Shown here piece after piece: positions 1 through 9,866 of a stretch of 64,000 bases of DNA. Origin of the DNA: Pedobacter punctiformis. GTDB lineage: Bacteria; Bacteroidota; Bacteroidia; Sphingobacteriales; Sphingobacteriaceae. The first letter of the stretch is position 1. Each line of letters begins with the position of its first letter. The notes beneath the pieces were generated by a model. It saw only the letters and a program-made list of their open reading frames with translations. It searched no databases and was not told the origin of the DNA. The DNA lies in NCBI RefSeq assembly GCF_027213715.1, contig NZ_JAPWGM010000005.1, positions 186,001 to 250,000 on the forward strand, given 5' to 3'. Made by a program: the position numbers and the translations under genes.

Positions 1-462
1 GGACAGGATAGTCCGGAAGGTACCCCCAAAATTCCAATTGATGAATCAGATAGTAAGCCGCCAATATCTACACTAAAAATCATAATGATTTGTATAATGG
101 TGCTGGTTGTAGGGACAGGGACCTTTCAGTTCTGGGGAAATAAAAAAGGCAGGGTTTATAATTCGTTATTTTTAAACCAGGATTGCATGTATTGGACAGG
201 TGATCGATATCAACCCATTGTCTGTGATCAGAAGAAAGGCGATACACCAATAATTGCTTTAGACACACAGAAAGTAGCCCATTTAAAGAGAATTACCCAG
301 CCTGATACACTTACATTAAACTCCCTGGGTAAAGTTTGGTATGTTAAAATAGGTGGAAAACCAGAATTTTATACATCAGATGGTTTTCACCCGGTATACA
401 ACGATAGAAGGTTAAAACCAACAACAGAATACATATTGAAAGAGTATATTTTGAATAAATAG
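1..462 (+). CDS. Hypothetical single-pass membrane protein, 5' end cut by the window edge
   Basis: The reading frame is open to the first base of the window, so the ATG at position 85 is probably internal and the real start lies upstream. The visible part is 153 residues. It begins with a charged, proline-rich stretch rich in Asp and Ser, followed by one hydrophobic segment (visible residues about 26-44). The remaining 105 or so residues are probably extracytoplasmic and end in a Lys/Glu/Tyr-rich tail. I recognise no family. The downstream gene is on the opposite strand and the two converge with a gap of only 14 bases. Confidence 0.6.
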   Translation, partial: GQDSPEGTPKIPIDESDSKPPISTLKIIMICIMVLVVGTGTFQFWGNKKGRVYNSLFLNQDCMYWTGDRYQPIVCDQKKGDTPIIALDTQKVAHLKRITQPDTLTLNSLGKVWYVKIGGKPEFYTSDGFHPVYNDRRLKPTTEYILKEYILNK

Positions 463-476
463 ATACGTTTTTATGA

Positions 477-1409
477 TTAGTCCTTTGATGATTCGTTAGA
501 TTGTTTTTGGCTATAAATATTCTCCAAAGCATCCTTCAAATGGGTAAACTTAAATTTAAAACCTGCATCTAATATTTTTTGGGCAGAAGTATTATTGCTC
601 ATCAATACCGCTTCGGTTCTTTCGCCTAATATTAAATCTAAAATACCTTTAGACACTTTTATTGGCCAAAAAGGCCTGTGCAATACTTTAGCAATGGTTT
701 TAGTAAGGTTTGTATTGGTTGCAGGGTTAGGCGCACAAGCATTGTAGCTCCCCTCCATTTTTAGGTTTTCAATAGCTTCTGTGTACATGCCTACCATGTC
801 ATCCATATGCAGCCAGGGCGTCCATTGTTTGCCTGTACCTAAGGCAGCACCTGCAAACATCCTCACAGGTAAATCCAGCTGGGGCAGGGCACCTCCGGCT
901 TTTGTAATTACAATACCGGTACGAAGCTTTACAACTCTTAAACTTAATTTCCGGCCTTCCTCTACGGCATCTTCCCAAAGTTTACAGCATTCAGCTAAAA
1001 AACCATACCCGTTCGGACTTTCTTCTGTTAATATTTCATCTCCGCAATCGCCATAATAACCAACGGCAGAGGCCGAAATGAAAGATTTTATTTGATGATC
1101 CCGATGCTCTTTTATGATTTTAAAGAGCAATCCGGTCGATTTTATACGGCTGTCTATAATTTGTTTTTTACGTTCGGCGGTCCATTTTTTATCTGCAACA
1201 GGTTCACCAGCTAAATGAACAACGGCATCAACCCCATCAATGCACTTTGGATCGATTTGTTGCTTGTAAACATCCCATAAAAAAGCATTAGGATCATTTT
1301 CTACCTTCCGTGACAGCGTATTAACCAAATAGCCCTTATTTAAAAGGTGCTTTTTTAGTGCTGTACCTACTAAACCCGTAGCGCCTGTGATCAGAATCTT
1401 TTTAGCCAT
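477..1409 (-). CDS. TIGR01777 family NAD(P)-dependent epimerase (YfcH/SulA-like)
   Basis: This is a 310-residue extended short-chain dehydrogenase. The N-terminal Rossmann motif GATGLVG is at residues 9-15, and VVHLAGEPVA and SASAVGYYG match the TIGR01777 nucleotide-sugar epimerase-like family. The C-terminal 45 or so residues match the small DUF1731 domain that usually ends these proteins. Length is normal for the family. The substrate is unknown even for well-studied members, so I assign no pathway. It appears monocistronic on the minus strand, 117 bases downstream (in its own direction) of the DUF4139 gene, and it converges with the partial gene at the window start. The ATG at 1409 gives a start just before the Rossmann strand, as expected. 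Confidence 0.88.
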   Translation of the reverse strand: MAKKILITGATGLVGTALKKHLLNKGYLVNTLSRKVENDPNAFLWDVYKQQIDPKCIDGVDAVVHLAGEPVADKKWTAERKKQIIDSRIKSTGLLFKIIKEHRDHQIKSFISASAVGYYGDCGDEILTEESPNGYGFLAECCKLWEDAVEEGRKLSLRVVKLRTGIVITKAGGALPQLDLPVRMFAGAALGTGKQWTPWLHMDDMVGMYTEAIENLKMEGSYNACAPNPATNTNLTKTIAKVLHRPFWPIKVSKGILDLILGERTEAVLMSNNTSAQKILDAGFKFKFTHLKDALENIYSQKQSNESSKD

Positions 1410-1526
1410 GTTTTTAAAACACTAAAGATACGAAACGGTTTCGCTACGGGTAAATTAGTCTGATTACATTTTTTTAAATGGTTTATCTCGCCCTTAGTCT
1501 TTCTGCTTTAAATTCCTTTACCTCAA

Positions 1527-3143
1527 TTAAAGCCCTGAGATTAGCTTATTCTTTGGCCCTTTAACTGTATAGCTCAACCTTAAAACCTTAGTTTCGTTTG
1601 GTGCTAATTTAAGTTGCCACGAAAGCATTCCGGTTTCCTTATTTACTTCAGCACCGTTACTTTCCAATAATTCGGTTTCAATATCACTCTCCGTTGATAA
1701 AGGATATTGATCTTTAATTGAAAGATCTATTGCTTCCTTCTTCGTGTTGCGAATGGTGATGGTATAGGTAAACATTTGTTTCTTATTGCTTCCAATAAAT
1801 TTGGTGCTGCTAAAATCGGCCAGTTTTTCTTTTTTGATGATGATTTTTTTGTCTTTACCCATGCTCAGGCTCAACGTATCCCTAATACTTTCCGGGTTTA
1901 TATAAGATTTTCCGGTATACGTATTTTCAAAAATAATGTTGGCATCTCCAGCCTGCAGGTTTAATTTTTCCCAATCGGTAACATCGGCAAGCAGATAAGC
2001 ATCAGCGCTTAATTTTGGTGCAGCATAGTATTTGTATTTCGCCGGAACTTCGTACTCTTTAAAGGCAACGGTATGTGGTTTGTTATCACTGTTCACATCA
2101 TAAGGAATATCGATATCGAAAGTTACACCAAGCTGGCTTTCGTTTACAGTTGTATAATTGTTTATGGTGGAAGCTGAATAAGTAGTGTTTGCTTTTTTAT
2201 CAGCTTTACCATAACCTGTCACCACAACTTCTCTCAGCTCGTCTTTTTCATTTACAATAGGAGAAGCCATTCCTCTGATTCTGATTTGTTGCTGATAGGT
2301 TGATACAAACCACGGATTTAAATTTGGAGCGGTGATGTTGTAATTTGGGTTTCCGGTAGATAAAGACAGTTTAACTTTTTTCCAGTCTAAACCTGTATTT
2401 TGTGTAATGGCCGCTTTATATACTACTGCCAAAGGATTAGAAATGTTTAATGCTTTAATGTCATAACTTGCCCTCCAGTTTGCATTTGGAGTTACATAAG
2501 AAACGTTGTAACTAGCCTCAGCAGTTTCTTTAGACATTACCTGTAAAACCAACTGGCCCAGTTGTTGATTCGGGTTATTTCTGAGTTCTGCAATTTGTTG
2601 CTGAAAAGCCTGTATTTTTTGATTTTGTTTATCTTCAACCAATGTTAATGCTGCAATTGTATTTCTAACCTCAGCATTTTTACTGCGGTAATACTCTGCC
2701 AGTTTCATCAGTTCGGCAACATTAGTTCCGGTATTTGTACCACCCGATTTTCTGTTCTCGTCTAACAAAACCAAAGTCTGCTCCTCAATGGTTTTGCTGT
2801 TTTTTGTTTTAACCAGTTCGACTGAAACGATTTTTAAACTATCGTTTAATTTTTTTAACGTGGGGTTTTCAGCATCTGAGTTTAAAAAATCACGGTTAAA
2901 CTGTACAGAAAGAATAGTAACACCTGAAGAAACGCCAACCTGTACCGAGTTTTCATTTACACTGCCCGATATATTATTAATTGCAATTTCTGATGTTCCT
3001 GCAGGAAGATTAACCTTTCCTTTATGCGTAAGTTGAGCGCCATTATTGTAAACCGTTACACTTTCCAGTGCGGCTTTAGATTTAATTTGTTGCTGAGCAG
3101 ACAAACTCAATGGGAATAGCAAAGTAATTAGTAGTTTTTTCAT
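1527..3143 (-). CDS. DUF4139 domain-containing secreted protein (mucoidy inhibitor MuiA-like)
   Basis: This 538-residue protein has a clear signal peptide (residues 1-16, ending SLSAQ). The N-terminal part, including the VTVYNNGAQLTHKGKV strand, matches DUF4140. A coiled-coil stretch follows at about residues 85-190, and a C-terminal DUF4139 beta domain carries ASYDIKALNI and the final ETKVLRLSYTVKGP. This is the architecture of MuiA-type proteins, whose biochemical role is not settled. The odd feature is EVVVTGYG at about residue 305 inside the DUF4139 part. This is the signature that joins the carboxypeptidase-like domain to the plug of SusC-type TonB receptors. The gene stands alone, divergent from the photolyase gene across 184 bases. 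Confidence 0.85.
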   Translation of the reverse strand: MKKLLITLLFPLSLSAQQQIKSKAALESVTVYNNGAQLTHKGKVNLPAGTSEIAINNISGSVNENSVQVGVSSGVTILSVQFNRDFLNSDAENPTLKKLNDSLKIVSVELVKTKNSKTIEEQTLVLLDENRKSGGTNTGTNVAELMKLAEYYRSKNAEVRNTIAALTLVEDKQNQKIQAFQQQIAELRNNPNQQLGQLVLQVMSKETAEASYNVSYVTPNANWRASYDIKALNISNPLAVVYKAAITQNTGLDWKKVKLSLSTGNPNYNITAPNLNPWFVSTYQQQIRIRGMASPIVNEKDELREVVVTGYGKADKKANTTYSASTINNYTTVNESQLGVTFDIDIPYDVNSDNKPHTVAFKEYEVPAKYKYYAAPKLSADAYLLADVTDWEKLNLQAGDANIIFENTYTGKSYINPESIRDTLSLSMGKDKKIIIKKEKLADFSSTKFIGSNKKQMFTYTITIRNTKKEAIDLSIKDQYPLSTESDIETELLESNGAEVNKETGMLSWQLKLAPNETKVLRLSYTVKGPKNKLISGL

Positions 3144-3261
3144 TTATTTTCCTTATTATGTGTTTAGAAAATCTCCATTTTAAGAAGAGGATGTATCAGA
3201 TGATGATTTTCCATAAATGATGTAGGTTTTTGTTGGCTATTTGTAAAGAATATCACTCATT

Positions 3262-3293
3262 TTTGTTCGCCGAGAGAAAAATAGATAAATTTG
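3262..3293 (+). promoter_or_regulatory. Bacteroidota-type promoter for the photolyase gene
   Basis: TTTG at 3262-3265 is followed after 20 bases by TAAATTTG at 3286-3293, matching the -33/-7 consensus of the Bacteroidota housekeeping sigma factor. Transcription would start about 30 bases before the ATG at 3328. Confidence 0.6.
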
Positions 3294-3327
3294 TAATTGC
3301 GTTCTTAATACCCTTTTTCCTTAAAAG

Positions 3328-4602
3328 ATGTCCAAAAAAATTCTAGTTTGGTTTAGAAACGATCTTCGTCTGCATGATAATGAAATGCTGGTAGAGGCAA
3401 TTGCTAAATCCGATACAATTTTGCCAGTTTATATTCTTGATAAGCGCCTTTTTGGTGAAACAAAATACGGTACCTTAAAAACTGGAAACATCAGAGCCAA
3501 ATTTATACTGGAAAGCGTTGAAGCCTTAAGAAACTCTTTAAAACAAATTGGAGGTAACCTGCTTATTGCAGAGGGCAACCCTGAAGATATTATTCCACAA
3601 TTGGTTCAGGATTACGAAATTACCGAAGTTTACCACCACCGGGAAGTTGCAGAAGAAGAAACCCATATCTCCTCGCTGGTTGAAAATGGACTTTGGAAGC
3701 TTCGCATTAATTTAAAACATTTTATTGGCCATACCTTATATAATAAAGAAGACTTACCATTTCCGATTAAAGATATTCCTGATGCCTTTAATCAGTTTAA
3801 GAAGAAAATTGAACGTGATGCCATTATTAAGCCTTGTTTTGCTGCTCCAGACCGGATTAATGTTGCCGAAGTAATAGATTGGGGAACATTGCCTGTTTTG
3901 GCTGATCTGGCTCTGGAACCATACGCCGCAGACAGCCGTGCAGAACTGGAATTTGTGGGCGGTGAACATGCAGGAATAAGTCATTTGCAAAAAATTATTG
4001 TGGCCATGCAACAAGCTGCAACAACCAAAAATTTAATTTTAGCTTCAAAACTATCTGCCTGGCTGGCTATGGGTAATTTATCTCCGCGTAAAGTTTACTG
4101 GGAGATAAAAAAAATGGAAAGTACCCCAAATACCAAAGCCATGTTTAATCATATTTTATTAGGCCTGCTGTGGAGAGATTATTTCCGATTTATGTTTAAA
4201 AAGTATGGAAATACGTTTTTTCATCCCGATGGTTTTGGTAGCCAGGGCATTGTTGATCTTGTAAATGAAGAAGAAAACTTTAACAAGTGGAAAAACGGTC
4301 AAACCGGATTTGCAGTTGTTGATGCCGTGATGACTGAGCTTAATAAAACAGGTTACATTACCAATGTGGCCAGACAAACTGCCGCACTTTATCTGATTAA
4401 TAATTTAGAAGTGAGCTGGGTTTTAGGTGCAGCTTATTTTGAAGAAAAACTTATTGATTATAATCCTGCCAGTAACTGGGGCAACTGGGCTAATATTGCA
4501 GGCGTAGGCAACGATCAGAAAACAAAAAATGTTTTCGATTTGGATAAGAACATTAAAAGCCTCGATCCAAAAGGAAATTATGCCTTAACCTGGGCTTCCT
4601 GA
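3328..4602 (+). CDS. DASH-type cryptochrome / deoxyribodipyrimidine photolyase
   Basis: This 424-residue flavoprotein belongs to the photolyase/cryptochrome family. It binds FAD and an antenna cofactor and uses blue light to repair cyclobutane pyrimidine dimers; DASH members favour single-stranded DNA. The N-terminal antenna domain starts VWFRNDLRLHDNE (residues 7-19). The C-terminal FAD domain carries LLWRDYFRFMFKKYG and the very DASH-like ASNWGNWANIAGVGND near the end. At 424 residues it is compact, because the C-terminal extension of some DASH proteins is missing. It has its own promoter and no obvious operon partner. Photolyase rather than signalling function is the safer call, but sequence alone does not separate them. 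Confidence 0.9.
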   Translation: MSKKILVWFRNDLRLHDNEMLVEAIAKSDTILPVYILDKRLFGETKYGTLKTGNIRAKFILESVEALRNSLKQIGGNLLIAEGNPEDIIPQLVQDYEITEVYHHREVAEEETHISSLVENGLWKLRINLKHFIGHTLYNKEDLPFPIKDIPDAFNQFKKKIERDAIIKPCFAAPDRINVAEVIDWGTLPVLADLALEPYAADSRAELEFVGGEHAGISHLQKIIVAMQQAATTKNLILASKLSAWLAMGNLSPRKVYWEIKKMESTPNTKAMFNHILLGLLWRDYFRFMFKKYGNTFFHPDGFGSQGIVDLVNEEENFNKWKNGQTGFAVVDAVMTELNKTGYITNVARQTAALYLINNLEVSWVLGAAYFEEKLIDYNPASNWGNWANIAGVGNDQKTKNVFDLDKNIKSLDPKGNYALTWAS

Positions 4603-4784
4603 TCTAACCATCAAAGCTTTACAATTTAAATAAAAGGTTATTCTGGCATCCGAATTGTTCATAATTCTATGGTACATTCATTCTATTGCCCAATCATTTA
4701 ATTGTACTGGAAGTCAAATTGTTCCATTTTATATTTTTTTGTGCAATAAATAGAGATTTTTACCATTTATATAAGGTAAAATTC

Positions 4785-4792
4785 TAATTTTG
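4785..4792 (+). promoter_or_regulatory. -7 box upstream of sucA
   Basis: TAATTTTG fits the TAnnTTTG -7 consensus and lies 25 bases before the sucA ATG. No convincing TTTG is found 17-23 bases upstream, so only the -7 element is claimed. Confidence 0.45.
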
Positions 4793-4817
4793 TAATGCTT
4801 ATAGTAAACAGTTAATA

Positions 4818-7613
4818 ATGGATAAATTATCTTATCTTAATGGCGCAAACGCCGATTATATAGAGTCTTTATATCAGTCATATCAACAAGATCCGGAATT
4901 GGTTGAATTTGGCTGGCAAAAATTTTTTGAAGGTTTTGATTTCGGACGTGGGTCTGAAGCACCTGCAGTAACCGTAGAAACACCTGAACAATTTCTGAAA
5001 GAAGTTAATGTGTTAAACTTGATTGATGGCTATCGCAGTCGCGGTCACTTATTTACGCATACCAATCCGGTTCGCGAGCGCCGTAAACATCTTCCGACTT
5101 TAGATCTGGCAAATTTTGGTTTGTCGGATGCAGATTTAGAAACTGTTTTCAACTCAGGTGTAGAAATTGGCATTGGAGCAGCAAAGCTGAAAGATATTGT
5201 TGCCGTTTTAAAACAAACCTATGCCCACTCTATCGGTGCAGAGTTTAAGTTTTTACGTACACCGGAAGTGTTGAACTGGATTCAGCAAAAAATGGAAAGT
5301 GTGCGCAACACCCCTAACTTTTCTATCGAAGAGAAAAAACGCATTCTTAAAAAATTAAACGAAGCGGTGAGTTTCGAAAACTTTCTGGGAACCAAATTCT
5401 TAGGTCAGAAACGTTTCTCTTTAGAAGGAGCAGAAGCTTTAATTCCGGCATTAGATTCAGTTATTGAAAAAGGTGCTGATTTGGGAATCGAAGAATTTGT
5501 TATTGGTATGGCGCACCGCGGTCGTTTAAATGTGCTGGCCAATATCATGCAAAAAACTTATAAAGATATTTTTGCCGAATTTGAAGGTAAAAGCTATAAT
5601 GCAGATACCCCTTTTGGTGGCGACGTAAAATATCATTTGGGTTATTCAACTGATGTAACTACGGTAGCCGGCAAAAGTGTTCACTTAAGCTTATGTCCAA
5701 ACCCATCTCACCTGGAAACTGTGAATGGTGTGGTTGAAGGTATGAGCCGTTCAAAAATTGATTTTAAATACGGAGGTGATAACAGCCGTTTAGCACCGAT
5801 ATTAATTCATGGTGATGCCTCTGTTGCAGGACAGGGTATTGTTTATGAAGTGATTCAAATGGCAGGACTTGAAGGTTATAAAACAGGTGGAACCATTCAC
5901 CTGGTGATTAATAACCAGATTGGTTTCACTACAAATTATAAAGATGCACGTACCAGTACGTATTGTACGGATATTGCAAAAGTAACTTTATCGCCTGTTT
6001 TCCACGTAAATGGAGATGATCCTGAAGCATTGGTTTACGCGATTAATTTAGCTATGGAATATCGTCAGAAATATAAAAACGATGTTTTCATTGATATTTT
6101 ATGTTACCGTCGTTTCGGGCACAATGAAGCCGATGAACCTAAATTCACTCAGCCATTATTATACAAAACGATTGAAAAACATCCAAATCCAAGAGAAATT
6201 TATGTCGAGCAATTAACTAAAGAAGGTAAACTGGAGGCCGGTTTGGCAAAAGAAATGGAAAAAGAATTCCGTGGTATTTTGCAGGAGCGTTTAAATGAAG
6301 CTAAAGAATTTGTATCTACCAATGCCGAAGTTAAGTTTGGAGGTGCATGGGCTGATTTACGTATTGCCACCCCCCAGGATTTTGAAACTTCTCCGGTTAC
6401 GGCAGTTAAAAAATCAACTTTGTTAGAAATTGGTAAACGCATTACAACTTTACCATCCAATAAGAAATTCTTCAAAAAAATTGAGAAATTATTTGATGAA
6501 CGTCGCAAAATGGTTAACGATACCAACCTTTTCGATTGGGCAATGGGCGAGCAGCTGGCTTACGGTACTTTGTTATCAGAAGGCAAACGTGTTCGTTTAA
6601 GTGGTCAGGATGTTGAACGTGGTACTTTTTCTCACCGTCATGCGGTTTTAACCCTTGAAGATAGCGAAGAAGAATATGTACCATTAGCAAATATTTCAGA
6701 TCAGCAGGCACCTTTTGATATTTACAATTCGCACTTATCAGAATATGGTGTTTTAGGTTTCGAGTATGGTTATGCAATGGCTAACCCTAACGCATTAACC
6801 ATTTGGGAAGCACAATTTGGTGATTTCTTTAACGGAGCACAAATTGTTGTTGATCAGTATATTGCCAGTGCAGAAACAAAATGGCAGCGTGAGAACGGTT
6901 TGGTGATGTTGTTGCCTCACGGTTATGAAGGCCAGGGTCCTGAACACTCATCAGCACGTATTGAGCGTTTTATGGAGCTTTGTGCAGATTATAACATGCA
7001 GGTAACCAATTGTACTACTCCGGCAAACTTTTTCCATGTTTTACGCCGCCAATTTAAACGCGATTTCCGTAAACCATTGGTTGTTTTTACCCCTAAAAGT
7101 TTATTACGCCATCCTAAATGTGTAAGTCCTCTAGTTGATTTTACCGAAGGTGGATTTAAAGAAGTAATTGACGATGTAAATGTTAAAGTTGCAGAAGTTA
7201 CACGCATTGTTTTCTGTAGCGGTAAAATATATTACGAGTTGTTGGAAAAACAACAGGCTGATCAATTAAAACATGTGGCTATTGTGCGTGTAGAGCAATT
7301 ATATCCAACTCCTGTTGATCAGATGGAAGCAATCCAGAAGAAATATAAAAATGCTAAAGAAATTTTCTGGGTTCAGGAAGAACCAGAAAACATGGGTGCA
7401 TGGCCATATTTGTTCCGCCACTTATATAAAACGGCCTTAAAAGGTATTGATGTAATTTCAAGAAAAGAAAGCAGCAGTACTGCAACTGGTTTTGCTAAAC
7501 AACATGCCAATCAGCAGGCTTATATTTTAGCAAAAGCTTTAGAGGTTGAAGTAACTCAGGAAGTAAAAAACATTGCAAAAAAAGCAGGTAAAAAGTTAGT
7601 GCAAATCGACTAA
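4818..7613 (+). CDS. sucA: 2-oxoglutarate dehydrogenase E1 component
   Basis: This 931-residue thiamine diphosphate enzyme decarboxylates 2-oxoglutarate in the TCA cycle and passes the succinyl group to the lipoyl domain of E2. The N-terminal segment LSYLNGANADYIESLYQSY is the short E1o motif that binds the rest of the complex. GMAHRGRLNVLANIM and HGDASVAGQGIVYE (about residues 230 and 335) are hallmark active-site stretches. The C-terminal transketolase-like half contains FSHRHAVL and HGYEGQGPEHSSARIERF. Length is typical. sucB follows after 96 bases without a terminator, so the two are almost certainly co-transcribed. The E3 gene is not in the window. Confidence 0.97.
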   Translation: MDKLSYLNGANADYIESLYQSYQQDPELVEFGWQKFFEGFDFGRGSEAPAVTVETPEQFLKEVNVLNLIDGYRSRGHLFTHTNPVRERRKHLPTLDLANFGLSDADLETVFNSGVEIGIGAAKLKDIVAVLKQTYAHSIGAEFKFLRTPEVLNWIQQKMESVRNTPNFSIEEKKRILKKLNEAVSFENFLGTKFLGQKRFSLEGAEALIPALDSVIEKGADLGIEEFVIGMAHRGRLNVLANIMQKTYKDIFAEFEGKSYNADTPFGGDVKYHLGYSTDVTTVAGKSVHLSLCPNPSHLETVNGVVEGMSRSKIDFKYGGDNSRLAPILIHGDASVAGQGIVYEVIQMAGLEGYKTGGTIHLVINNQIGFTTNYKDARTSTYCTDIAKVTLSPVFHVNGDDPEALVYAINLAMEYRQKYKNDVFIDILCYRRFGHNEADEPKFTQPLLYKTIEKHPNPREIYVEQLTKEGKLEAGLAKEMEKEFRGILQERLNEAKEFVSTNAEVKFGGAWADLRIATPQDFETSPVTAVKKSTLLEIGKRITTLPSNKKFFKKIEKLFDERRKMVNDTNLFDWAMGEQLAYGTLLSEGKRVRLSGQDVERGTFSHRHAVLTLEDSEEEYVPLANISDQQAPFDIYNSHLSEYGVLGFEYGYAMANPNALTIWEAQFGDFFNGAQIVVDQYIASAETKWQRENGLVMLLPHGYEGQGPEHSSARIERFMELCADYNMQVTNCTTPANFFHVLRRQFKRDFRKPLVVFTPKSLLRHPKCVSPLVDFTEGGFKEVIDDVNVKVAEVTRIVFCSGKIYYELLEKQQADQLKHVAIVRVEQLYPTPVDQMEAIQKKYKNAKEIFWVQEEPENMGAWPYLFRHLYKTALKGIDVISRKESSSTATGFAKQHANQQAYILAKALEVEVTQEVKNIAKKAGKKLVQID

Positions 7614-7709
7614 AAGATAGAAGGTGAGCAGGTTTGACGGGTAAGGTTTACCACACAAACATTTAAAGCTTTCAACATTAATAAAAAAGAAAATTACAAA
7701 AATAAAAAT

Positions 7710-8942
7710 ATGAGTTTAGAGATAAAAGTTCCGCCGGTTGGCGAATCGATAACCGAAGTTGTTTTATCACGCTGGATAAAAAATGATGGCGATGCCGTAG
7801 AAATGGATGAAGTAATTGCCGAATTAGAATCGGATAAAGCTACTTTTGAATTAACAGCAGAACAAGCCGGAACTTTAAAAACCATAGCTGCCGAAGGTGA
7901 TACTTTACCAATCGGAGCAGTAGTTTGTAAAATTGAAGATGGTGGCGCTGCTCCAGCTAAAAAAGAGGATGCCCCTAAAGCTGAAGAAAAAGCAGCTGTT
8001 GCTGAAGATAAAACTTCTGCTCCGGTTGCCGAACGTGCTGGCGATAGCTACGCTACAGGAACGCCTTCGCCTGCTGCGGGTAAAATCCTTGCAGAAAAAG
8101 GAGTTGATGCGTCCAGTGTAAAAGGTACTGGTGTTGACGGCCGTATTACCAAAGAAGATGCTGTAAAAGCAGAAGCCGGTAAAAAAGCGGAGGCTCCTAA
8201 AGCCGCTGCAGCTCCGGCGGCAGTTGCTGCACCTGCAGGAAGCCGTAGTGAGCGTCGTGAAAAAATGTCACCATTACGCAGAACCGTTGCAAAACGTTTA
8301 GTAGCCGTTAAAAATGAAACCGCCATGTTAACTACGTTTAACGAAGTTAATATGAAGCCAATTATGGACTTACGCGGAAAATATAAAGATCAGTTTAAAG
8401 AAAAATATGGCGTAGGTTTAGGCTTTATGAGTTTCTTTACCAAAGCGGTAACAGAAGCTTTAAAAGATTTCCCTGCGGTAAATGGCCGTATTGAAGGCGA
8501 AGAGTTGGTTTACAACAACTTTGCTGATATTTCAATCGCTGTTTCTGCACCAAAAGGTTTAGTGGTTCCTGTTATCCGTAACGCGGAAAGCATGAGCCTG
8601 GCTCAAATCGAAAAATCAGTATTAGAACTGGCTTTAAAAGCACGCGACAGCAAATTAACCATCGAAGAAATGACTGGCGGAACATTTACAATCACTAACG
8701 GTGGTGTATTTGGTTCAATGATGTCTACACCAATTATCAATGCGCCACAATCGGCTATTTTAGGTATGCACAACATCGTTGAGCGTCCGGTAGCAGAAAA
8801 AGGCGAAGTGGTGATTCGTCCGATGATGTATGTTGCCTTATCTTACGACCACAGAATTATTGACGGGCGTGAGTCGGTTGGCTTCTTAGTTCGTGTTAAA
8901 CAATTATTAGAAGACCCGGCCAGATTATTATTAGGCATTTAG
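7710..8942 (+). CDS. sucB: Dihydrolipoyllysine-residue succinyltransferase, E2 of 2-oxoglutarate dehydrogenase
   Basis: The 410-residue E2 core protein carries the lipoyl swinging arm and transfers succinyl to CoA. The N-terminal lipoyl domain has the lipoylation Lys at residue 43 (ESDKATF). An Ala/Lys/Pro-rich linker leads to the peripheral subunit-binding domain ([15 protein letters not shown], about residues 114-150). After a second Ala-rich linker the catalytic domain ends with [11 protein letters not shown], where His381 and Asp385 are the catalytic pair. All parts are present and the length is normal. It is the second gene of the sucAB operon and is followed 21 bases after its stop by a strong terminator. 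Confidence 0.96.
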   Translation: MSLEIKVPPVGESITEVVLSRWIKNDGDAVEMDEVIAELESDKATFELTAEQAGTLKTIAAEGDTLPIGAVVCKIEDGGAAPAKKEDAPKAEEKAAVAEDKTSAPVAERAGDSYATGTPSPAAGKILAEKGVDASSVKGTGVDGRITKEDAVKAEAGKKAEAPKAAAAPAAVAAPAGSRSERREKMSPLRRTVAKRLVAVKNETAMLTTFNEVNMKPIMDLRGKYKDQFKEKYGVGLGFMSFFTKAVTEALKDFPAVNGRIEGEELVYNNFADISIAVSAPKGLVVPVIRNAESMSLAQIEKSVLELALKARDSKLTIEEMTGGTFTITNGGVFGSMMSTPIINAPQSAILGMHNIVERPVAEKGEVVIRPMMYVALSYDHRIIDGRESVGFLVRVKQLLEDPARLLLGI

Positions 8943-8963
8943 TCTTAATTAACCTAAAATATC

Positions 8964-8993
8964 AAAGCCCCGATAAACATCGGGGCTTTTTTT
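8964..8993 (+). terminator. Rho-independent terminator of sucAB
   Basis: An 11-bp stem (AAAGCCCCGAT pairing with ATCGGGGCTTT) with a 4-base loop is followed by a T tract. It ends only about 5 bases before the ATG of the next gene. Confidence 0.9.
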
Positions 8994-8997
8994 AAAT

Positions 8998-9357
8998 ATG
9001 AAATTAACGTTTAGCACCAAATTCCTTTTTATTTTCCTGCTTATCCTTTTAGTGGAAATACTAATCGGTAAATATCTTAACGATGCATTCATCCGGCCTT
9101 TCGGGGGCGATGTTTTAGTGGTGGTATTGATTTATGCCTTTTTCAGGATATTTTTAAAAACAAATTATAAAAAACTTGCCTTTGCGGTATTAATTTTCTC
9201 TTTCGGGATTGAGTTTTTACAAGCTGTTAATTACGTAAAGTGGCTGGGATTAGAAGACAATAAACTCATGAGCATTGTGCTGGGTACCTCATTTAGCTTT
9301 TATGATTTGCTGGCTTATTTTGTAGGTTATTTAATTTGTTTAATGTTTAAAGATTAA
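8998..9357 (+). CDS. DUF2809 domain-containing small membrane protein
   Basis: This 119-residue, very hydrophobic protein has four likely membrane helices (about residues 8-24, 36-52, 57-75 and 92-115). The motif FIRPFGGDVLVVVLIYAF is the conserved core of the DUF2809 family, which has no known function. Its ATG lies only about 5 bases after the T tract of the sucAB terminator. It is therefore either transcribed by read-through or from a promoter inside the sucB 3' end; I see no clear -7 box there. A decayed repeat region follows. Confidence 0.8.
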   Translation: MKLTFSTKFLFIFLLILLVEILIGKYLNDAFIRPFGGDVLVVVLIYAFFRIFLKTNYKKLAFAVLIFSFGIEFLQAVNYVKWLGLEDNKLMSIVLGTSFSFYDLLAYFVGYLICLMFKD

Positions 9358-9825
9358 GCATTTGGAAAGCAAGGTTACTGCTTGTTACTTGCAGCAGCCC
9401 GTCTTTTCGCTAAATTCCCGGTCGAAAAAACAGGGGATACCGCTGCAATACGGTTTAGTTAACAGTGTTTGTTGCTCCAAATTTCAAAACCGCTTTACAA
9501 GTATTCCATTCCTCGTGAATTTTACGTTTGCAACTTTTGTTTATTGCGGTACCCAAAGTTACTAAACCCGATAGTATGAATGCCAATTCTTTTATTGGCA
9601 GAAAGGATAGCGGGAGCAGAGTTGCCGATTTAGCTATTGCTCTCATTTTCTAATTATTAGCTTACCACATCAGACATTGAGAATATAAGTCAATAACCAA
9701 ATTCTTAATGTACTTTGTCATGCTGAAGAATGAAGCATCTGCAAGTTGTGAAACAGATCCTTCGTGCCTGAGGATGACAAATATGTTTCAAAAACAAATA
9801 TATCAGAGATGACCGCCAGCTAAAT
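9358..9825. repeat. Intergenic region made of decayed dispersed repeats
   Basis: No gene is credible here. At 9719-9773 two arms face each other: GTCATGCTGAAGAATGAAGC on one side, and CAGATCCTTCGTGCCTGAGG followed by ATGAC on the other, whose reverse complement resembles the first. This is a REP-like inverted unit. Around 9530-9570 the sequence GCGGTACCCAAAGTTACTAA shares words with the repeat at 14905-15090. A third fragment, CTTCGACAAGCTCAGAATGA, lies at 9873-9892 next to lspA. Confidence 0.6.
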
Positions 9826-9866
9826 AAAAAAGTCCATCTCAATTAAGAAATGGACTTTTTTATTTT
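9826..9866. terminator. Bidirectional terminator between the DUF2809 gene and lspA
   Basis: AAAAAAGTCCAT (9826-9837) pairs with ATGGACTTTTTT (9850-9861) across a 12-base loop, with A/T tracts on both sides. It can end the leftward ileS-dksA-lspA transcript and any rightward transcript. Confidence 0.8.

Noticed and set aside
9455..9646. 63-codon frame on the minus strand
   Set aside because: It follows the decayed repeat and has no conserved features; treated as repeat-derived.
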